In this document: positions 6,418 through 10,015 of the stretch, piece after piece
How positions within the stretch are numbered: the stretch's first letter is position 1
Layout of the letters: every line of letters begins with the position of its first letter
Origin: Candidatus Bathyarchaeota archaeon
GTDB taxonomy: Archaea > Thermoproteota > Bathyarchaeia > Bathyarchaeales > WAQA01
Direction of reading: 5' to 3'
Length of the DNA stretch: 10,015 nucleotides
NCBI GenBank assembly: GCA_015520475.1
Contig: WAQA01000244.1
Span: 1-10,015, forward strand
Translations under genes and position numbers: made by a program
The notes under the pieces: model-generated
Databases searched by the model: none
What the model saw: the letters and a program-made list of their open reading frames with translations, nothing else
Told to the model about the DNA's origin: nothing

Positions 6418-6447
6418 AGTATTACTTTTTCGCATACAAGTAATACT
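6418..6447. promoter_or_regulatory. NikR-type operator upstream of cbiM
   Basis: AGTATTACTT (6418-6427) and AAGTAATACT (6438-6447) form a perfect 10-bp inverted repeat with a 10-nt spacer. Seen as GTATTAC-N14-GTAATAC it fits the published NikR pattern for archaea and other non-enteric microbes, GTGTTAC-N14-GTAACAC, with one symmetric change per half-site. The right arm overlaps the upstream edge of the cbiM TATA box, so a bound repressor would block TBP/TFB. This argues that the downstream importer carries nickel. The repressor gene itself is not in the window. Confidence 0.7.
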
Positions 6448-6454
6448 TAAATAT
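6446..6454 (+). promoter_or_regulatory. TATA box of the cbiMNQO operon
   Basis: CTTAAATAT, centred near 6450, is a good archaeal TATA box that overlaps the right arm of the NikR-like site. It predicts transcription from about 6475, leaving a leader of about 20 nt with AGGAG (6482-6486) 8 nt before ATG 6495. Confidence 0.6.
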
Positions 6455-6494
6455 CATTTCAATCATAGTTAGATAGGGCTCAGGAGACGATCAC

Positions 6495-7142
6495 ATGCAC
6501 ATACCTGATGGATACTTGGACATAGCTACAGCTGCAACAACCTATGCAATATTCATGATATATGGAGGATACGTGTTAAGGAAGGTTAAGGGTAAGCTCA
6601 CATCTGAGAACATCTCCTTAATATCCGTCCTAGCAGCAGGTATATTCGCGTCTCAAATGCTGAATTGGCCGATTCCAGGAGGGACCAGCCTACACTTCGT
6701 TGGAGGTGGACTTGTAGGGATCATGCTCGGTCCATGGCTAGGCTTTCTCGTGATGACCATTGTACTTCTAGTTCAATGTTTAGTGTTCCATGATGGAGGC
6801 ATAACTGCTTTAGGAGCCAACGCAACCAACATGGCTATCATAGACGTGGTTGTAGGCTATCTGATCTACCGTTCACTCATAAAAGTCTTCGACGTTAAGA
6901 GGACTGGTCAGACGGCTGCAGCATTCTTTGCAGGCTGGCTTGGAACAGTCATCTCCGGCGCAGCCTGCGGTTTAGAGATAGGATACTCACATCTATTCCC
7001 ATATGGATTCACGATCACCGTGCCGGTGATGGCTGGCTGGCATGCAGTATTAGGGATAATTGAAGGATTCATCACAGCGCTTGTAGTAATTTACCTAACG
7101 AATAGAGCTCCTCATCTAATATATTCGGGGAGGAGAGACTGA
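6495..7142 (+). CDS. cbiM: Nickel/cobalt ECF importer substrate-binding subunit CbiM/NikM
   Basis: This 215-residue integral membrane protein is the substrate-specific subunit of a group I ECF transporter. It starts exactly MHIPDGYL, the defining CbiM/NikM N-terminus, in which the Met1 amino group and His2 take part in metal coordination. His67, in PGGTSLHFVGGG, matches the third known ligand position. Further family blocks are LGPWLGFLVM, HDGGITALGANATNMA and the late MAGWHAVLGIIEG. About seven hydrophobic spans are expected. The start is secure because the ligand-bearing N-terminus must be exposed, and AGGAG lies 8 nt upstream. The stop overlaps the next ATG by one base. The NikR-like operator upstream makes Ni2+ the likelier substrate, in which case nikM is the better name; Co2+ cannot be excluded from the protein alone. 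Confidence 0.93.
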   Translation: MHIPDGYLDIATAATTYAIFMIYGGYVLRKVKGKLTSENISLISVLAAGIFASQMLNWPIPGGTSLHFVGGGLVGIMLGPWLGFLVMTIVLLVQCLVFHDGGITALGANATNMAIIDVVVGYLIYRSLIKVFDVKRTGQTAAAFFAGWLGTVISGAACGLEIGYSHLFPYGFTITVPVMAGWHAVLGIIEGFITALVVIYLTNRAPHLIYSGRRD

Positions 7143-7456
7143 TGGGTTCATCTAATGGAGGAATCCTATCATATAAGAGAGTTCTAATATTAATTTTATT
7201 TCTCATCCTTGTAAGTCCGATCTTCGGCGTTTTCTTAGCTGATATGATTGGATACCATGAGCCGCTTGACGTAGCAGCTGAGATTCTTGGCTTGAAGGAT
7301 CTAACTGAGAAGTCTAATTGGACCCCCTTCATCGGATATACTGTTCCAGGATTACCTCTTGAGATAGGATATGTAGTAGCCGGCTTCATAGGGGTTGGCA
7401 TCATTCTAGGCGTAGGATTCATAGCGGATAGGTTCATAAAGAGGAGACATAACTGA
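7142..7456 (+). CDS. cbiN: CbiN/NikN-like accessory membrane subunit (PDGLE-type)
   Basis: This 104-residue protein has two membrane spans (about 12-33 and 74-97) and an extracytoplasmic loop between them. The loop reads YHEPLDVAAEILGL, then YTVPGLP, the layout of the PDGLE-type N subunits found in NikMN/CbiMN pairs of archaea. The PDGLE residues themselves have changed to EPLD. The N subunit associates with the M subunit and is needed for metal delivery in studied systems. ATG 7142 overlaps the cbiM TGA by one base, with GAGGAGAG upstream, so the two are translationally coupled. Subunit identity rests mainly on position, length and topology. Confidence 0.75.
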   Translation: MGSSNGGILSYKRVLILILFLILVSPIFGVFLADMIGYHEPLDVAAEILGLKDLTEKSNWTPFIGYTVPGLPLEIGYVVAGFIGVGIILGVGFIADRFIKRRHN

Positions 7457-7457
7457 T

Positions 7458-8252
7458 ATGGACACGCTCACCAGAAGATTCCTCAATGAACTGGCAGAGA
7501 TATTCGATTCAATAAATATTGAGGGGAAGAGAGACTTCCTTGATCCAACATTGGCCGCTGTCTCCTCTATAATACTTACTGGAATGGCAGCCTTCACTTC
7601 AGACATTAAACTTTTAGGGGTGATATTTGTTGTAGGCGGCATACTCGTCCTCTCATCTCATTCCTCATTCAGGATATGGATCAAGATAGTGACTCTTATC
7701 ACGGCATACACTCTTTCAGTATCGATTCCAGCAGTATTTCTGATTCCTGGAAGGATCATTGCGGATATATCGTTCAGCCCGGTTACTTTAAGGGTTAGCT
7801 ATGAAGGAGTTATGGAGACGTTAATATTCACGTTGAGAGCAGCGGCTTCAGCGTCCATATTCACGGCGTTCACGCTTGTATTGGGCTGGAGGAGGCTGAT
7901 GGATGGACTGAGAAGGTTAAGGATCCCTAAAGAGATAATTCAGCTCTTAATCTTCTCAATTATCTACATCCCCTTATTCCTAAAGGAAGCTTTAAAGATG
8001 CTCTCAGCCAGGGAAGCCCGCATAATGAGAAGGATTAAACTGCGGGATACATGGAAGGTTCTAGCTACAGTTATAGGCGATTTAATGCTTAGGAGCTATG
8101 AGGTCTCATGGAGACTAGAGAAAGCAGTTAGAGCTAGAACATTCACATCGGAGCAGACGATCCAGGAAGGATTCAGGTTCAGACCCCCAGATCTGTTACT
8201 ACTCCTCACAGCGTTATCTCTCCTAACACTGAAGATTTCGGCGGGTATATGA
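7458..8252 (+). CDS. cbiQ: ECF importer coupling (T) subunit CbiQ/NikQ
   Basis: This 264-residue transmembrane coupling protein joins CbiM to the ATPase. It has hydrophobic spans near 32-47, 52-66, 74-97, 121-143 and 160-176, and a last one near 244-262. The cytoplasmic part carries the two Ala-x-x-Arg coupling helices typical of T subunits: SAREAR (183-188) and AVRARTF (223-229). The central FSIIYIPLFLKEA block is also typical. ATG 7458 follows the cbiN stop by one base; GAGGAG at 7441-7446 is 11 nt away. The 3' end overlaps cbiO by 4 nt (ATGA). Confidence 0.88.
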   Translation: MDTLTRRFLNELAEIFDSINIEGKRDFLDPTLAAVSSIILTGMAAFTSDIKLLGVIFVVGGILVLSSHSSFRIWIKIVTLITAYTLSVSIPAVFLIPGRIIADISFSPVTLRVSYEGVMETLIFTLRAAASASIFTAFTLVLGWRRLMDGLRRLRIPKEIIQLLIFSIIYIPLFLKEALKMLSAREARIMRRIKLRDTWKVLATVIGDLMLRSYEVSWRLEKAVRARTFTSEQTIQEGFRFRPPDLLLLLTALSLLTLKISAGI

Positions 8253-9037
8253 ATATGTTATTGAGAGTTGAGGATGTGTGGTTTAAATATCCCGGGAACA
8301 TAGAAGTTCTTAAGGGTGCAAGTTTCCATGCTGATAACGGCGAAGTCGTAGCTATCATCGGAGCAAATGGAAGTGGAAAAACAACGCTTCTAATGATATC
8401 TTCAGGCTTATTAGAGCCGGATAAGGGCAAGGTTCTACTGGATGGAGAGCCATTATATAAGATGCTTCCAGAAGCGAGAAGAAGGATAGGAGTGTTATTC
8501 CAGAACCCTGACGACCAACTTTTCAATCCAACAGTCTATGATGAGCTGGCGTTCTCCCTAAATCAGCTCCTACCATCAAAGGATGAGGTTAACAGAAGAG
8601 TCATGGAGGTGTCTGGAAGATTCGGATTGGATAGATTGTTACATAGAACACCCTATAAACTGAGTGTTGGGGAGAAACGTATAGTGACTTTAGCATCTAT
8701 ATTAGCCTATAACCCAGAGCTATTATTGTTAGATGAGCCGACGGCCAATTTAAGCCTCAAACTTACAGAGGAGATGAAGAGGTTCATATTGCATTTTAGG
8801 GATGAAGGTAAGAGTGTGGTGATAGCATCACATGACGTTGACTTTATAGCTAAGACTGCGGATCGCGTCTACGTTCTCTATGATGGCGTTGCATTTGGAG
8901 GATTAAGCGCTAAGGTTATCCTGTCAGATAATTCGCTGCTTGAGATGGCTGATATGAGGATGCCGGCGTCCCTCCATATGAAGAATCAAGAGATTCATTC
9001 ACAAGTTAAGGGATGGAAGACAACTGCTCGCGGCTGA
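8249..9037 (+). CDS. cbiO: ECF importer ATP-binding subunit CbiO/NikO
   Basis: This 262-residue ATPase energises nickel/cobalt uptake. Motifs: Walker A GANGSGKTT (38-46), Q-loop Gln85 in LFQNPDDQLFNPTVYDELAF (CbiO style), signature LSVGE (138-142), Walker B LLLLDEP (158-164) and switch His195. The D-loop reads ANLSLK, with Ser169 where an Asp is usual. It is the only ATPase in the operon and would act as a homodimer. ATG 8249 overlaps cbiQ; a second ATG two codons later is possible. The C-terminus after MRMPAS (about residue 242) does not resemble the family tail. The +1 frame from 8982 to 9107 continues with a more plausible helical tail (KRFIHKLRDG ... EACRLIVKDIL), so a frameshift, natural or from sequencing, may have truncated the last part. 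The core is intact. Confidence 0.88.
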   Translation: MNMLLRVEDVWFKYPGNIEVLKGASFHADNGEVVAIIGANGSGKTTLLMISSGLLEPDKGKVLLDGEPLYKMLPEARRRIGVLFQNPDDQLFNPTVYDELAFSLNQLLPSKDEVNRRVMEVSGRFGLDRLLHRTPYKLSVGEKRIVTLASILAYNPELLLLDEPTANLSLKLTEEMKRFILHFRDEGKSVVIASHDVDFIAKTADRVYVLYDGVAFGGLSAKVILSDNSLLEMADMRMPASLHMKNQEIHSQVKGWKTTARG

Positions 9038-9214
9038 GGCCTGCAGGCTTATCGTGAAGGACATCTTGGAGTCATCATTCATCCCTGCATGGAACTTGTT
9101 GACTTGACCGTCCAAACCGAACAGACCACGCCCCAGAAGAATTAAAGAGTATACATACAGACTCTAAACCTTAAAGAGGATGCTGTTTCCTTGATGCGAT
9201 GAAGAAGATTCTAT

Positions 9215-9237
9215 ATTGAGGGCTGTTAGCCCTCAAT
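9215..9237. other. Perfect hairpin between convergent cbiO and the DUF655 gene
   Basis: ATTGAGGGCT (9215-9224), loop GTT and AGCCCTCAAT (9228-9237) form a 10-bp perfect stem. It lies 178 nt after the cbiO stop and 89 nt beyond the DUF655 stop. There is no T-run on either side, so it is not a classical intrinsic terminator. It may end or stabilise transcripts from either side, or belong to a small RNA. The rest of 9038-9325 holds a 10-bp palindrome right after the cbiO stop (GCCTGCAGGC, 9039-9048) and no gene that I can support. Confidence 0.4.
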
Positions 9238-9325
9238 CAGCGTCTACCAAACCAACCGTTGAGCACCATAGAGAAGACTTAAAATTTGACGTCTTATCAG
9301 TTCATCCTAGATTAGAATAGGGGAT

Positions 9326-9904
9326 TTATGAGGAGCGAGTGAAGAGGCGATATTTATCTTCTCCAGACAGTTCCTCCAGGATCCTCTTTGTTATGAGCTT
9401 CGCGGGGCTTGGAATATTCACTCTACTCTGTAGATCATTGAAGCTCTTGAATGGGGCCTTCTCCCGCTCATCAATTATCTGCCACATATACTTCTTACCT
9501 ATTCCCGGAATCAACTCTAAAACGTGCATTCTAGGAGTTATCGCTTGGGCTGTATTGAAGAACTTTACAAATCTATCTTCTTGGCTTAGAACTATCTTCT
9601 CTATTATGGATGGAAGCTCCGACTTCGCGTTGGTTGTTAACTCGTCATAGCCTATTCTCCCAATGATATATGTAATCTTATCTCTTCTATCCTTGCCGAC
9701 GTAGACTCGTTCACCGGTTCTAAGCGTAACATTATTCTTAACGTTCACCTCCAGTAGGGTGAAGTAGCTCTCACCGATCACCTGAGCTACAGGCCCCATA
9801 CGATATCCAGTTCTGAGACCTATCCTTCCGTAGGGGATGAAATCGAGTACGTATGCATACTCCTCGTAGAGCTGCTTTGATCTCTCTTTTCTCTCCTGCA
9901 ACAT
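9326..9904 (-). CDS. DUF655 family putative RNA/DNA-binding protein
   Basis: This 192-residue protein matches the archaeal DUF655 family. Residues about 15-85 are beta-rich and OB/S1-like: YAYVLDFIPYGR, then PVAQVIGESYFTLLEV, then GERVYVGKD and ITYIIGRIGYDEL. Residues 93-120 are a helical linker (SELPSIIEKIV). Residues 126-147 contain a helix-hairpin-helix, MHVLELIPGIGKKYMWQII, followed by a second HhH-like part (FKSFNDLQSRV, then AKLITKRILEEL). This combination suggests binding of structured RNA or DNA in translation or RNA processing, but the cellular role is not established. In many archaea the gene sits next to rpoF (Rpb4) and ksgA; ksgA is not downstream here. GAGGAGAT lies 3 nt before ATG 9904. 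It converges on cbiO. Confidence 0.87.
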   Translation of the reverse strand: MLQERKERSKQLYEEYAYVLDFIPYGRIGLRTGYRMGPVAQVIGESYFTLLEVNVKNNVTLRTGERVYVGKDRRDKITYIIGRIGYDELTTNAKSELPSIIEKIVLSQEDRFVKFFNTAQAITPRMHVLELIPGIGKKYMWQIIDEREKAPFKSFNDLQSRVNIPSPAKLITKRILEELSGEDKYRLFTRSS

Positions 9905-9961
9905 TTATCTCCTCTCATCTTCAAAATTAAGAAGGGTAGATTCCGATTTCAGCTGATCAAG

Positions 9962-9976
9962 AATAAACTTTTAATC
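9962..9976 (-). promoter_or_regulatory. Possible TATA box of the DUF655 gene
   Basis: On the minus strand GATTAAAAGTTTATT is an AT-rich TATA-like stretch. It predicts transcription from about 9943, leaving a leader of about 40 nt that includes GAGGAGAT before ATG 9904. It overlaps the stop of the possible upstream gene fragment. Confidence 0.35.
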
Positions 9977-10015
9977 TTTCAAGGCAACATCTCTTTTAAG
10001 TGGGAAGCCGTTCAC
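9971..10015 (-). CDS. Possible C-terminal end of an upstream gene (14 residues visible)
   Basis: The minus-strand frame from the window edge reads 14 codons (NGFPLKRDVALKD after a first Val codon) and stops at TAA 9973-9971, 66 nt before the DUF655 start. The other two minus frames close sooner. In many archaea the gene before DUF655 encodes RNA polymerase subunit F, but the visible residues are too few to confirm or deny that. Confidence 0.2.
   Translation of the reverse strand: MNGFPLKRDVALKD

Larger units (their letters stand above)
6113..6494. other. Intergenic region between modE and the nickel/cobalt importer
   Basis: These 382 nt contain two weak small-ORF candidates (plus 6113-6199, minus 6236-6397). 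There is an 8-bp inverted repeat, TATGCTGA 6296-6303 / TCAGCATA 6324-6331, with a 20-nt spacer. Near the 3' end are the NikR-like operator, the cbiM promoter and its ribosome binding site. The rest shows no RNA gene or repeat that I can recognise. Confidence 0.5.

Noticed and set aside
9038..9050. GCCTGCAGGC palindrome after cbiO as a terminator
   Set aside because: A self-complementary 10-mer leaves no loop unless the stem shrinks to 3 bp, and no T-run follows.
9038..9145. Readthrough of the cbiO TGA (36 further codons open in the same frame)
   Set aside because: The downstream residues show no CbiO-like pattern, the +1 frame fits better, and nothing indicates stop-codon recoding such as a SECIS-like element.
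1..10015. tRNA/rRNA genes, CRISPR arrays, insertion sequences, attachment sites
   Set aside because: No cloverleaf, rRNA-like sequence, regularly spaced direct repeats, transposase motifs or target-site duplications were seen in reading both strands.

Overview
The window looks like a piece of an archaeal chromosome, probably from the Thermoproteota/Bathyarchaeia side of the tree; I cannot place it more precisely. The evidence is TATA-box promoters of the TTAAATA / TTATATAAA type about 25 nt before predicted starts, a mixture of leaderless starts and GGAGG-type ribosome binding sites, an archaea-specific DUF655 protein, and TupABC and CbiMNQO metal importers of archaeal type. No tRNA, rRNA, CRISPR array or insertion sequence was seen.

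Layout. (1) 1-626, minus: the N-terminal part of a secreted, extremely cysteine-rich protein (27 Cys in 208 visible residues) with tandem repeats of about 35 residues, cut by the window edge. (2) 627-1011: an intergenic stretch. (3) 1012-2401, plus: a two-gene unit of a sigma-region-4-like helix-turn-helix protein with a small Cys cluster and an unrecognised polytopic membrane protein, perhaps followed by a 39-codon ORF. (4) 5449-2683, minus: a tungstate ABC importer, tupA-tupB-tupC. It is divergent from a ModE-type Mo/W-responsive regulator at 5534-6112; the two share an 85-nt promoter region with a near-palindromic TATA box and a ModE-box-like inverted repeat. (5) 6113-6494: an intergenic stretch holding a perfect inverted repeat that fits the known NikR operator pattern, directly upstream of (6) 6495-9037, plus: a CbiMNQO-type ECF importer, probably for nickel. 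(7) 9326-9904, minus: a DUF655 putative RNA/DNA-binding protein, convergent with the importer operon.

How it fits together. The centre of the window is a trace-metal uptake region: tungstate (or molybdate) and nickel import, each with its own apparent metal-responsive control site. TupA captures the oxyanion outside the cell, TupB carries it through the membrane and TupC supplies ATP hydrolysis, while the ModE-like protein carries the oxyanion-binding Mop fold and probably represses tupABC when metal is plentiful. CbiM binds Ni2+/Co2+, CbiN assists, CbiQ couples and CbiO hydrolyses ATP. This pairing suits an anaerobe that uses W-enzymes (aldehyde:ferredoxin oxidoreductases, formate dehydrogenases) and Ni-enzymes (hydrogenase, CODH/ACS), but none of those enzymes is in the window.

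Most of the window is recognisable metal transport. The less understood parts are the Cys-rich repeat protein, the HTH/membrane-protein pair, a 53-codon CxxC ORF divergent from cbiM, and a possible frameshift at the 3' end of cbiO.
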